This document shows, piece by piece, positions 42,544 through 51,348 of a DNA stretch of 64,000 nucleotides. Source of the stretch: Oscillospiraceae bacterium (lineage in GTDB: Bacteria; Bacillota; Clostridia; Oscillospirales; Ruminococcaceae); assembly GCA_022793675.1 (NCBI GenBank), contig JAAWDH010000041.1, positions 62,001 to 126,000 on the forward strand, written 5' to 3'. Numbering within the stretch: position 1 is the first letter of the stretch; each line of letters starts with the position of its first letter. The notes under the pieces are model-generated. The model did no database searches. It had not been told where the DNA came from and worked only from the letters and a program-made list of their open reading frames with translations. A program made the position numbers and the translations under genes.

Positions 42544-43457
42544 TTCAAGAACCCGGCGATGATCCGCTCCTCAGCCTCTTCTTCCGAAAGCCCCAACGTG
42601 CGCAGTTTTAGAATCTGTTCGCCGGCAATTTTACCGATAGCCGCCTCATGGATCAGCTGGGCGTCACCATGATTGGCGGTAAGCTCGGGGGCGGCGCTGA
42701 CCCTGCCCTCGCCGGCAATAATCGCATCGCATTCCGAATGGCCAGTGCAGCGGGTGTTGCCGATAATCCGGGAACGGTATTCCTGATAGGAACGGCCCTT
42801 GGCTACCGACCGGGAAATCAGGTCGACGCCGGAATCCTCGCCGTTGAGTTCAACCTCAAAATCGGTTTTGGCCTGCTCGTCGCCGTCCGTCATCAGCCGC
42901 TCCCTGATAACCAGTTTCGCCCTAGCGGCAAGCCGCCCTTTGGTAACGCGGCGGGTGCGGTCGACGCCGCCCAGCTGGGTGGTGTCCATTTCCAGCACGG
43001 CGTCTTCGGCAAGCTCCACCTCTGTCACCGGATCGATAACCCTAGCGCCTGCGCCGCGCCCGACGCCGATATGCTTTTCAAGATAGCGCACCTGCGCGCC
43101 TTTGCCGACAAAGAAGCGGTGGATGCCGTTGTGGCGGGCCTCGCTGTCTTCCTCATTGTGGACGCCGCAGCCGGCGACAATCGTAACGTCCGCCCCTTCG
43201 CCAATATAAAAATCATTATAGACTAGGTCGTCAAGGTCGCCGTGGGTGACGCAGGCAGGGATATAGACGGTTTCGCCCTTCGCGCCGGGTTTGACGTGGA
43301 TTTCAAGCCCTGGCAGGCCTGTTTTGGAACGGATCTCAACTTGCTCGGTGGACTGACGCCCGGCGCATTCCCCGTCCTCGCGGATGTTAAAAGCGCCGTC
43401 AAAGCCGCCCTTCCAGTCTGACACCATATCCAAAAGCTTTTTGGTAATGTTATTCAT
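42540..43457 (-). CDS. SufB/SufD-family scaffold protein
   Basis: 305 residues from the ATG at 43457 behind AAGGAGG. This is shorter than SufB (about 470) but matches the beta-helix core: DDLVYNDFYIGEGADVTIVAGCGVHN, EDAVLEMDTTQLGGVDRTRR and TRCTGHSECDAII. Cys and His in these blocks are candidates for cluster assembly. It pairs with the SufC-like ATPase upstream by two bases, as in the minimal two-gene SUF/SMS systems of anaerobes. Confidence 0.87.
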   Translation of the reverse strand: MNNITKKLLDMVSDWKGGFDGAFNIREDGECAGRQSTEQVEIRSKTGLPGLEIHVKPGAKGETVYIPACVTHGDLDDLVYNDFYIGEGADVTIVAGCGVHNEEDSEARHNGIHRFFVGKGAQVRYLEKHIGVGRGAGARVIDPVTEVELAEDAVLEMDTTQLGGVDRTRRVTKGRLAARAKLVIRERLMTDGDEQAKTDFEVELNGEDSGVDLISRSVAKGRSYQEYRSRIIGNTRCTGHSECDAIIAGEGRVSAAPELTANHGDAQLIHEAAIGKIAGEQILKLRTLGLSEEEAEERIIAGFLK

Positions 43458-43459
43458 GT

Positions 43460-44191
43460 TCAAGCCTCCTTCCGGATGGACGCCGCCGGGCAGCTGGGGC
43501 AGCTGCCGCCTTCTGAAAGCAGGGTAGGCAGGATTTCGCTGCCAGGGCCTTGGGCAGTGACCCGGCCGTCGGCCACGACGACGATTTCGTCGGCAATTTC
43601 TAAGATGCGTTCCTGGTGGGAAATGACTAACAGCGACCCGGAGAGCTTTTCGCGCAGCTCCTTGAAAACGTCGATAAGGCTGGTAAAGCTCCACAGGTCA
43701 ATCCCCGCCTCCGGCTCGTCAAAAATGGAAAGGCGGGTGCCGCGGGCCAGCACTGAAGCAATTTCGATGCGTTTGATTTCGCCGCCGGAAAGGCTGCCGT
43801 CCACCTCACGGTCGATGTATTCGCGGGCGCAAAGCCCCACCCGGCTTAAAATGCCGCAGAGGCTGTCCTCCGAAAGGGCGCTCCCTGCCGCCAGCCCAAT
43901 AAGGTCTCGGACAGTAAGGCCCTTAAAGCGCACCGGCTGCTGAAAGGCATAGCTGACGCCTGCCTTGGCCCGCTCGGTCACGTCAAGGTTTGTAATATCC
44001 CGCCCATCGAACAGAATACGCCCTGACGTCGGAATTTCCAGCCCGGCGATAATCTTGGCCAGCGTCGTCTTGCCGCCGCCGTTGGGGCCGGTGACGACCA
44101 CCAATTTCCCCGCTGGCACAGCTAGGTCGACCCCTTTGAGGATCCCTTCGCCGTCCGGCAAATCCCAGGTAATATTTTCCAGTTTGAGCAT
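43460..44191 (-). CDS. sufC: SufC-like iron-sulfur cluster ABC ATPase
   Basis: 243 residues from the ATG at 44191, with AGGAGG seven bases upstream. Walker A is GPNGGGKTT, the signature SLSGGEIKRIEIASV, Walker B LSIFDEPEAGID, and ISHQ supplies the H-loop, all characteristic of SufC rather than of importers. It drives cluster assembly on the SufB-like scaffold downstream. No SufS, SufU or SufE lies nearby. Confidence 0.92.
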   Translation of the reverse strand: MLKLENITWDLPDGEGILKGVDLAVPAGKLVVVTGPNGGGKTTLAKIIAGLEIPTSGRILFDGRDITNLDVTERAKAGVSYAFQQPVRFKGLTVRDLIGLAAGSALSEDSLCGILSRVGLCAREYIDREVDGSLSGGEIKRIEIASVLARGTRLSIFDEPEAGIDLWSFTSLIDVFKELREKLSGSLLVISHQERILEIADEIVVVADGRVTAQGPGSEILPTLLSEGGSCPSCPAASIRKEA

Positions 44192-44484
44192 ACTTTCCCT
44201 CCTGGACAAAAGTCCCCGCCGGCAGCGCAGCCAAAAGGGCAGGACGCCGGCTGTTTATAAAAATTTGTAAAATTTACATACGCCGGCAGGCTACCGCCTG
44301 CCAAAAACAGTATACCACAACCCAGCCGCGTTTTACAGGGGAAAGCGTACATTTTTACGAAAAGAACAGTTTTTATGAGAAATCTTTCCTGCTTTCAGAT
44401 AGAGTGTTTGCCAGCCAATCGGAAAAAATCGTGATTTTTGCAATAACTATCATTGGTTTTTCAATGGGAATTTGCCCCAAAGGC

Positions 44485-44493
44485 TGGTATACT
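44485..44493 (+). promoter_or_regulatory. Extended -10 promoter of the sugar-acid gene cluster
   Basis: TGGTATACT, the same extended -10 element as before the MATE gene. No good -35 box is visible. Confidence 0.5.
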
Positions 44494-44534
44494 GGAAGTG
44501 GCAAGAAAAACTGCCGTTAGAAAGGAAGGTCATC

Positions 44535-45299
44535 ATGCAGATCGGCGCACAGCTTTACACCTTGCGGACCTATCTCCAGACCGAGGAGGACATCCGCATT
44601 TCTTTGAAAAAAGTAGCCGATATGGGCTACAAGATTGTCCAGGTTTCCGGTATGGGCAAAATCGACCCCCATCTGCTGCGGGATATCTGCGACGGGCTGG
44701 GGCTGAAAATCGTCCTTACCCATAATCCCGCCGAACGGATCTTATGGGACACCGACAACCTGATTAAGGAGCATGAAATCTTGGGCTGTGAGTATATCGG
44801 CCTGGGCGGGATGCCGGAAAAATACCGCTCTGATTTCTGGATTGGCCAGTTCGGCAAGGACTTTTTAACCCCCGCCAAGAAGATAGCCGATGCTGGCAAA
44901 CATTTTATGTACCACAACCATGATTTTGAGTTTGAACGCCAGCCAAACGGCCGGCTGCTGATTGAAATGCTTTTGGAACAGCTGCCGCCCGAATTGATGG
45001 GGATTACGTTGGATACTTATTGGGTACAGGCCGGCGGCGCGGATGTCTGCCAGTGGCTGGAAATCCTCAAGGACCGCATCCCCTGCGTCCATTTCAAGGA
45101 TATGGCCGTCAAAAACCGCGTCCAGCTGATGGCTGCCGTCGGCGAGGGCAATTTGAATTTCCCTGGCATCATCAAAAAGCTGAACGACCTGGGCACTGCC
45201 AAATACGCCCTCGTCGAACAGGACGTCTGCCCCCGCGACCCCTTCGACTGCCTCCGCGTCAGCCGTGAAAACCTGCTGCGCTATGGCTGTACCGATTAA
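44535..45299 (+). CDS. Xylose-isomerase-like TIM-barrel sugar (phosphate) isomerase/epimerase 1
   Basis: 254 residues from the ATG at 44535, behind AAAGGAAGG. The barrel shows IGAQLYTLR, metal and substrate residues in MYHNHDFEFE, ITLDTYWVQAGGAD, CVHFKDM and ALVEQD, i.e. the Glu, Asp, His and Glu ligands of the AP-endonuclease-2/IolE family. Such proteins isomerise or epimerise keto sugars, and are usually paired with a Gfo/Idh/MocA dehydrogenase, here 57 bases downstream. Confidence 0.88.
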   Translation: MQIGAQLYTLRTYLQTEEDIRISLKKVADMGYKIVQVSGMGKIDPHLLRDICDGLGLKIVLTHNPAERILWDTDNLIKEHEILGCEYIGLGGMPEKYRSDFWIGQFGKDFLTPAKKIADAGKHFMYHNHDFEFERQPNGRLLIEMLLEQLPPELMGITLDTYWVQAGGADVCQWLEILKDRIPCVHFKDMAVKNRVQLMAAVGEGNLNFPGIIKKLNDLGTAKYALVEQDVCPRDPFDCLRVSRENLLRYGCTD

Positions 45300-45356
45300 A
45301 GGCCGCCTTTAGGGGCTTGTTATACTTCAACACATCTGGGAGAGGAGCGTTTTATT

Positions 45357-46529
45357 ATGGAAATCGTAAAAATGGGCATTATCGGCGTGGGAAATATGGG
45401 CTCGACCCATTCCCTTTCTATCATCGAAGGCAGGGTGCCGGGGATGACGCTGACGGCGGTAGCCGACCGTGACGCCGCCCGTCGGGATTGGGCAAAAGAA
45501 AAGCTGCCTGACTCGGTAAAAATTTTTGAAGAAGGCGATGACCTGATCGAGAGCGGCCTTTGCGACGCCGTCATTGTCGCGACACCGCACTACCAGCACC
45601 CGGTGCTGGCCATCAAGGCAATGGGCAAAGGCCTGCACGTTATGTGTGAAAAACCCGCCGGCGTGTTTACAAAAGCTGTGCGGGAGATGAACGAGGTCGC
45701 CGCCAAGTCGGACGTCACCTTTGCAATGATGTTCAACCAACGCACCAATTGCGTTTTCCGCAAGATGAAGGAGATGGTCTCCAGCGGCAAATACGGCCAG
45801 ATCAAGCGGGTCAACTGGATCATTACCGACTGGTACCGCGCCCAGTCCTACTACGACTCTGGGGCTTGGCGGGCCACCTGGGCCGGCGAGGGCGGCGGCG
45901 TGCTGTTAAACCAGTGCCCCCACAACCTTGACCTGCTGCAGTGGATCTGCGGGATGCCGGACAAGGTGACGGCTTTCTGCCACGAGGGTAAATGGCATCA
46001 TATTGAGGTTGAGGACGACGTTACTGCTTACTTGGAATATCCGAACGGCGCAACCGGCGTTTTTGTCACCACAACCGGCGACGCCCCCGGCACCAACCGT
46101 TTCGAGGTGACGTTGGAAAAGGCCAAAATTGTCTGTGAAAATAAAAAGGGTGAAGAGGGTTTTACACTGTCAGTCTATGAGCTGGAAGTCAGCGAACGCG
46201 AGCACTGCTTCAGCACCCCGTATGGCTTCATGCCGCCCAAAGGGGACTGGGTGTCGGTGGAGACCGACGGGGAAAACCCCCAGCATATCGGCGTCCTGGC
46301 CGCTTTTGCCGACCATATCCTCCACGGCGGCCCGCTGGTGGCAAAGGGCGAGGAGGGCATCAACGGCCTGACCCTCTCCAACGCGATGCACCTGTCGAGC
46401 TGGCTGGGCAAGACCGTCACGCTGCCCATTGATGAGGATCTGTTCCTTGAAAAGCTGCAGGAAAAGGTGGCCTCCTCTAAAGTCAAGGTTGGCGGGAGCG
46501 TCCATTTTGACACGCAAGGCACTTACTGA
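45357..46529 (+). CDS. Gfo/Idh/MocA-family oxidoreductase 1
   Basis: 390 residues. The N-terminal Rossmann motif is GIIGVGNMGSTHS; VMCEKPAGVFTKAV carries the catalytic Lys; GEGGGVLLNQCPHNLDLLQWICGMP is the substrate side with the conserved His/Asp. NAD(P)-dependent oxidation of a sugar, sugar phosphate or inositol. GAGAGGAG precedes it. It is the second of four alternating isomerase/dehydrogenase genes. Confidence 0.9.
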   Translation: MEIVKMGIIGVGNMGSTHSLSIIEGRVPGMTLTAVADRDAARRDWAKEKLPDSVKIFEEGDDLIESGLCDAVIVATPHYQHPVLAIKAMGKGLHVMCEKPAGVFTKAVREMNEVAAKSDVTFAMMFNQRTNCVFRKMKEMVSSGKYGQIKRVNWIITDWYRAQSYYDSGAWRATWAGEGGGVLLNQCPHNLDLLQWICGMPDKVTAFCHEGKWHHIEVEDDVTAYLEYPNGATGVFVTTTGDAPGTNRFEVTLEKAKIVCENKKGEEGFTLSVYELEVSEREHCFSTPYGFMPPKGDWVSVETDGENPQHIGVLAAFADHILHGGPLVAKGEEGINGLTLSNAMHLSSWLGKTVTLPIDEDLFLEKLQEKVASSKVKVGGSVHFDTQGTY

Positions 46530-46603
46530 ACCTGCTATGCTGTGCCGTCCGCCTGGGATTTCCGGGCGGGCGGCTGCGGCGTCCTAGAAAGGAGTTTTCG
46601 CTT

Positions 46604-47455
46604 ATGTTTGCTGAAATCCAGCTTTCCGGCTTTTCGGACGAGATTGACGAGAATTTTGACCGGCAGATGGCGGTTATCCCGAAGCTTTCGATGCGTTATA
46701 TTGAAATCCGCGGGGTAGACGGCAAGAACATTGCCGATTTGACGGATGAGGAGCTGCAAGCCGTCCGGGAAAAGCTTGACAAAGCCGGCGTGTCGGTTTC
46801 CTCCATTGGCTCCCCGATTGGTAAGATTGATATTACCGACGATTTTGCCCCCCACCTGGAAAAATTCCGCCGTGTGATGGAGATGGCAAAGGTATTGGGG
46901 ACCCGGTATATCCGGATGTTCAGCTTCTTTATGCCCCAAGGCGGAGATCCGGCGGACTACCGCGGCGAGGTGCTGCGCCGCTTGCGGGTCATGATTGAAG
47001 AAGCGGAGAAGGAAGGGCTTATCCTGCTCCATGAAAATGAGAAGGGGATTTACGGCGACACTGCGCTGCGCTGCGCCGACCTGATGAAGGAGCTTTACGG
47101 CGAGCATTTCAAGGCGGTGTTTGACTTTGCCAATTTTATCCAGTGCGGCGTCGACCCCAAGGATGCTTACGAGCTGATGCGCCCTTACGTGGCTTATATC
47201 CACATCAAAGACGCGCGGATGGCGGACGGCAGCGTGGCGCCGCCCGGCATGGGCGACGGCAGCCTGCCGCTTTTACTGGGCAAATTCAAGGCAAGCGGTT
47301 ACAAAGGGTTCTTGTCGCTGGAACCGCATTTGACCAATTTTACGGGCCTTGGCAGCCTGGAAAAAGAGGCGCAGGAACGCCATACCGCCCTCACGGGCGA
47401 GGAAGCGTTTACCCTGGCCCATGACGAGCTAGAAAAAATCCTGGAAACGCTGTAA
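46604..47455 (+). CDS. Xylose-isomerase-like TIM-barrel sugar isomerase/epimerase 2
   Basis: 283 residues. ADEIQLSGFSDE-type opening, ILLHENEKGIYGDT, AVFDFANFIQCG, YIHIKDAR and LSLEPHL hold the metal ligands. It is a different branch from the 44535 gene (the Glu-rich HENEKG loop recalls 3-dehydroshikimate-dehydratase-like and IolE-like proteins). Strong AGAAAGGAG. 44 bases ahead of the next dehydrogenase. Confidence 0.87.
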   Translation: MFAEIQLSGFSDEIDENFDRQMAVIPKLSMRYIEIRGVDGKNIADLTDEELQAVREKLDKAGVSVSSIGSPIGKIDITDDFAPHLEKFRRVMEMAKVLGTRYIRMFSFFMPQGGDPADYRGEVLRRLRVMIEEAEKEGLILLHENEKGIYGDTALRCADLMKELYGEHFKAVFDFANFIQCGVDPKDAYELMRPYVAYIHIKDARMADGSVAPPGMGDGSLPLLLGKFKASGYKGFLSLEPHLTNFTGLGSLEKEAQERHTALTGEEAFTLAHDELEKILETL

Positions 47456-47499
47456 CAGCGCAATATTTGCCGGTTAGAGCGGCAGAATGGAGCATAGCA

Positions 47500-48507
47500 A
47501 TGAAAAAAGCAGCGATTGTCGGCTGCGGCGGGATTGCCGCCGTCCATGCCGGCGTTTTGGACCACTTTGAAGGCGCAGATCTTATCGCCTGCGCCGATAT
47601 CAAGCCGGAGCGGGCAAAAGCAATGGCAGAGAAGTATGGGCTTCACGCCTATGAGAGCCTGACGGAGATGCTGGACCAGGAACAGGTCGAGGTGCTGCAT
47701 ATCTGCACCCCGCATTACCTCCATGTACCGATGGCCGCCGAGGCCCACCGCCGGGGCATCCATGTTTTTACTGAAAAGCCGCCGGCCATCAGCCGGGAAC
47801 AGCAGAAGGAATTGGCGGCGCTGGCGGAAGACGGCGGCGCGAGGATCGGCGTCTGTTTCCAGAACCGCTATATTGACGCGGCGCTGAAGCTCAAGTCGCT
47901 GGTAGAAGACGGCGAGTTCGGCAAAATTTTGGGCATCCGCGGCTTTGTTACCTGGTACCGCGACGAGGCCTATTACGTTGAAAGCGGCTGGCGGGGAAAA
48001 CTCGCCACAGAGGGCGGCGGCGCGCTGATCAACCAATCCATCCACACGATGGATTTGATGAATTTCTTCATGGGCAGGCCCCGCTCGGTGGAGGCAATCT
48101 GCCAGAACCGCCATTTGAAGGGGGTTATCGAGGTCGAAGATACCGTCGACGCGCTGATAGACTACAGCGGCGTGCCTGGCGTCTTTTTTGCCACGACCGC
48201 CTACGGCGTCAACAGCCCGGTGCTGATTGAAATCAGCGGCGAAAAGATGACCGCGCGTATGGAGGAAACCGAAGTTACCATCCGCCGCCCCGGCAAACCC
48301 GCCGAGCATTTGGACTTCAACCGGGCGTCGGTGCTGGGCAAAGGCTACTGGGGCGCGGGCCACGACGCCTGCATCCGGGACTTCTATGGCGCGGTAGAGG
48401 AAGGCCGCCCCTTCAAAAATGACGTTGCCAGTATTAAAAATACCCTTGATTTGATGCTTTCCGTTTACGAATCTGCGGCGGCAGACGGCGCTCCTGTTAT
48501 GCTGTGA
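47500..48507 (+). CDS. Gfo/Idh/MocA-family oxidoreductase 2
   Basis: 335 residues from the ATG at 47500 (TGGAG eight bases upstream). AIVGCGGIAAVHAG is the Rossmann loop, HVFTEKPPAI has the catalytic Lys, and EGGGALINQSIHTMDLMNFFMGRP the second conserved block. It shares architecture with dehydrogenase 1 but diverges in the substrate loop (TWYRDEAYYVESGWRG versus DWYRAQSYYDSGAW), so it probably acts on a related substrate. Followed by a dispersed repeat. Confidence 0.88.
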   Translation: MKKAAIVGCGGIAAVHAGVLDHFEGADLIACADIKPERAKAMAEKYGLHAYESLTEMLDQEQVEVLHICTPHYLHVPMAAEAHRRGIHVFTEKPPAISREQQKELAALAEDGGARIGVCFQNRYIDAALKLKSLVEDGEFGKILGIRGFVTWYRDEAYYVESGWRGKLATEGGGALINQSIHTMDLMNFFMGRPRSVEAICQNRHLKGVIEVEDTVDALIDYSGVPGVFFATTAYGVNSPVLIEISGEKMTARMEETEVTIRRPGKPAEHLDFNRASVLGKGYWGAGHDACIRDFYGAVEEGRPFKNDVASIKNTLDLMLSVYESAAADGAPVML

Positions 48508-48510
48508 GGG

Positions 48511-48611
48511 TACGGGAGTACGGGGGTACGACGCTTTCTGAAGAAAGCTTGGCAAAGACTTTTAATCGCCAGGGTCATCGTCAGCACATACTTAGCCGCC
48601 TACTGCGTCGG
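48511..48611 (+). repeat. 92-bp dispersed repeat, copy E
   Basis: TACGGGAGTACGGGGGTACG leads into the unit, with TTTAATCGCC instead of TTTCATCGCC; ends CGCCTACTGCGTCGG. Between dehydrogenase 2 and the mannonate dehydratase gene, same orientation as the genes. Confidence 0.9.
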
Positions 48612-48640
48612 AACCCGGCGAATGAGAAAGGTTGATTTTG

Positions 48641-49684
48641 ATGAAGCTATCGTTTCGTTGGTATGGGGCGGACGACCCTGTAACATTGGAAAAAATCCGT
48701 CAGATCCCGACCATGCACTCGATTGTCACGGCCATCTACGACGTGCCGGTGGGCGAGGTCTGGCCGGAGGAAAAAATCGCGGCGCTGAAAAAGGCCGTCG
48801 AGGATGCCGGGCTGCATTTCGAGGTCATTGAAAGCGTCCCCGTCCACGAGGACATCAAGCTTGGCCGGCCTGCCCGCGGCCGCTATATTGAGGCTTACTG
48901 CGAGAATATCCGGCGGCTGGGCAGAGCGGGCGTCAAATGTATCTGCTACAATTTCATGCCGGTGTTCGACTGGACGCGCACCCAGCTGGACAGACAGTTG
49001 CCTGATGGTTCCAAGGCGTTGGTTTACTATGTAGAGCAGCTGAAAAAGATGGATCCGCTGACCGGCGAGCTATCGCTGCCTGGCTGGGACAGCTCTTATA
49101 AAAAAGAAGACCTGCAAAAGCTTTTTGACGCTTATAAAGAGGTGGACGAGGAAAAGCTGTGGGAAAATTTGAGTTACTTTTTAAAGGCAGTTATCCCAGT
49201 TGCCGAGGAAGCGGGCATTCGCATGGCTATCCACCCCGACGACCCGCCCTACCCGATTTTCGGCCTGCCGCGGGTGATTACCTGCGAGGAAAACCTCGAC
49301 CGTTTCTTAAAAATTGTCGACAGCCCTGCCAATTCCCTTACCCTCTGCACCGGCTCGCTGGGCTGCGCCAAATTTAACAACATCCCCGCGCTGGTCGACA
49401 AATACGCCGCGATGGACCGCATCGGCTTTATGCACGTACGCAACGTGCTGCTGCTGGAAGATGGGAGCTTTGAGGAATCGGCGCACTATTCCGGCTGCGG
49501 GTCGTTGGATATCTTTGCTATTATGCAAGCGCTGCACCGCCGTCATTTTAAAGGTTACCTGCGGCCTGACCATGGCCGGATGATTTGGGGCGAGCAAGGC
49601 CGGCCGGGCTACGGCCTTTACGACCGCGCGCTGGGCGCATCCTACATTACCGGCCTCTGGGAAGCGCTTTCGAGGATGGAATAA
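48641..49684 (+). CDS. uxuA: Mannonate dehydratase
   Basis: 347 residues from the ATG at 48641 behind [22 protein letters not shown] is a hallmark of Uxu[19 protein letters not shown] and [10 protein letters not shown] supply metal ligands, and [18 protein letters not shown] and [12 protein letters not shown] complete the active site. Converts D-mannonate to 2-keto-3-deoxygluconate, in breakdown of glucuronate. It is a TIM barrel related to the isomerases upstream, and the next gene is its usual partner. Confidence 0.93.
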   Translation: MKLSFRWYGADDPVTLEKIRQIPTMHSIVTAIYDVPVGEVWPEEKIAALKKAVEDAGLHFEVIESVPVHEDIKLGRPARGRYIEAYCENIRRLGRAGVKCICYNFMPVFDWTRTQLDRQLPDGSKALVYYVEQLKKMDPLTGELSLPGWDSSYKKEDLQKLFDAYKEVDEEKLWENLSYFLKAVIPVAEEAGIRMAIHPDDPPYPIFGLPRVITCEENLDRFLKIVDSPANSLTLCTGSLGCAKFNNIPALVDKYAAMDRIGFMHVRNVLLLEDGSFEESAHYSGCGSLDIFAIMQALHRRHFKGYLRPDHGRMIWGEQGRPGYGLYDRALGASYITGLWEALSRME

Positions 49685-49762
49685 TAAGGTTTCGTATGGC
49701 GTGAAACTCTATAAATCTCTTGGTGCTTCAGACAGAATATTCAGCAAAGGAGAAAACTGATC

Positions 49763-50611
49763 ATGAACCTGCCATTTGCTCTTGATTTGAGCGGCAAAAC
49801 GGTAGTCGTTACCGGCGCAGGCGGTGTGCTTTGCAGCTGCTTCGCCGAAGCCGCCGCCCGCTGCGGCGCAAAAACCGCCCTGCTCGACCTGAACCTGGAA
49901 GCCGCCGAACGCTGCGCCGCCGCTATCCGCGAAGCTGGCTTTGAAGCGAAAGCCTATCAGGTTAACGTACTGGAAAAAACGACGGTTGAAGCCGCTAGGG
50001 AAGCCATTCTCCAAGATTTTGGCCCCTGCGACATCTTAATTAACGGGGCGGGCGGCAACAACCCCCGTGCTAACACAACGAAGGACTACTATTTGCCCGA
50101 CGACCCCGACGACAGCGTCGTCACCTTTTTTGACCTTGACCCCAAAGGGGTGGAGTTTGTCTTCAACCTGAATTTCTTAGGCACGCTGCTGCCGACCCAG
50201 GTTTTCGCCAGGGATATGGTAGGCAGGGAGGGGGCGGCAATTATCAACATTTCGTCGATGAACGCCTTTACCCCGTTGACCCGCATCCCCGCATATTCCG
50301 GCGCAAAAGCGGCGGTCAGCAACTTCACCCAATGGCTGGCAACCCATTTCTCCAAAGCCGGGATCCGGGTAAACGCCATCGCGCCCGGCTTTTTCCTAAC
50401 CAACCAGAACAGGGGCCTGATGGTCAACCCTGACGGTTCCCCCTCTGCCCGTGCAGAAAAAATCCTTGCTGGCACCCCGATGGGCCGTTTTGGCGAGCCG
50501 GAAGAACTGCTGGGGGCGCTGGAGTTCCTGATGAACGACAAAGCTTCCAGCTTTGTCAACGGTGTCGTCATACCGGTCGACGGCGGATTTAACGCCTACT
50601 CTGGCGTGTAA
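49763..50611 (+). CDS. Short-chain dehydrogenase, probable fructuronate reductase (UxuB-type SDR)
   Basis: 282 residues. The Rossmann motif is VVVTGAGGVLCS, and the catalytic tetrad includes Asn in INGAGG context, Ser of NISSMNAF, and YSGAK. The long insertion after GGNNPRAN (TTKDYYLPDDP) is the feature of YjmF-type D-mannonate oxidoreductases. Position after uxuA supports the same pathway: D-fructuronate to D-mannonate. Substrate is inferred from context. Confidence 0.85.
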   Translation: MNLPFALDLSGKTVVVTGAGGVLCSCFAEAAARCGAKTALLDLNLEAAERCAAAIREAGFEAKAYQVNVLEKTTVEAAREAILQDFGPCDILINGAGGNNPRANTTKDYYLPDDPDDSVVTFFDLDPKGVEFVFNLNFLGTLLPTQVFARDMVGREGAAIINISSMNAFTPLTRIPAYSGAKAAVSNFTQWLATHFSKAGIRVNAIAPGFFLTNQNRGLMVNPDGSPSARAEKILAGTPMGRFGEPEELLGALEFLMNDKASSFVNGVVIPVDGGFNAYSGV

Positions 50612-50630
50612 CACGAAAGGTGGCTGAATT

Positions 50631-51293
50631 ATGCGCTTCCTTAGCTTTTTCAGCGGCTTTCCCAGCCGTCGTTTCCCGCCCGGCATAGCCGAGCGCCTGA
50701 AAAGGGAACTGGCCCGGCGCGACAGCCTTGTCTTCATCAGCGCCTGGCCGGCAGATTACACGAGAAACGACAGCGATTCTGATGGTATGCACAATATGTT
50801 TGTAGAATTTGGCATACCCTTTGCCCAACACTGCGTCATCGACAACCGGACAGAAGCGCCTCGCGCCGTGCGGTTGGTCCAAAACGCATCCTGCCTGTTT
50901 TTGATGGGCGGCCATCCTGGATACCAGCTCCAGCTGATACGAAAAAAGGGGCTGGAAGCTGCAATCCGCGGCGCTGATTCGGCAGTGCTGGGTGTCAGCG
51001 CCGGCGCTATCAATATGGCGAAGCACTCGCTGGATACCAAGGAGTCCCCTGTTCCCTACGACGGGCTAGGTTTAGCTGATATCACCGTCAAGCCGCATTT
51101 TGAGCCTGAAAACCAATCTGTGCTGTCCACTTTACGACAGGTTTCCATGGATCTGCCTATCTGTGCGATGGAAGACGACAGCGCCATTTTCTTGACAGGC
51201 AATGATATTTCATACTTAGGGAAAATCCACTGGATTGACAAAGGTAGTATTTGTTCTCTTTCGCAGAAAGACCTGCTGATAATACCATCGTGA
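50631..51293 (+). CDS. Peptidase S51 (dipeptidase E-like) / class I glutamine amidotransferase-fold protein
   Basis: 220 residues. FLMGGHPGYQLQLI and VLGVSAGAINMAK follow the S51 pattern, with the nucleophile Ser in GVSAGA and a His in VKPHFEPEN; the family contains Ser-Asp-dipeptidases and cyanophycinases. It is 19 bases after the dehydrogenase gene, and a strong terminator follows. The link to sugar-acid breakdown is not evident. Confidence 0.8.
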   Translation: MRFLSFFSGFPSRRFPPGIAERLKRELARRDSLVFISAWPADYTRNDSDSDGMHNMFVEFGIPFAQHCVIDNRTEAPRAVRLVQNASCLFLMGGHPGYQLQLIRKKGLEAAIRGADSAVLGVSAGAINMAKHSLDTKESPVPYDGLGLADITVKPHFEPENQSVLSTLRQVSMDLPICAMEDDSAIFLTGNDISYLGKIHWIDKGSICSLSQKDLLIIPS

Positions 51294-51333
51294 AAAAGCC
51301 CCCGCTCTGCTCAAAACAGGGCGGGGGCTTTTA
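51294..51333 (+). terminator. Bidirectional terminator
   Basis: AAAAGCCCCCGC and GCGGGGGCTTTT form the stem with A/T runs on both sides; serves the S51 gene and the convergent BlaR1-like gene. Confidence 0.9.
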
Positions 51334-51348
51334 AATTTTCAGAAAGGC

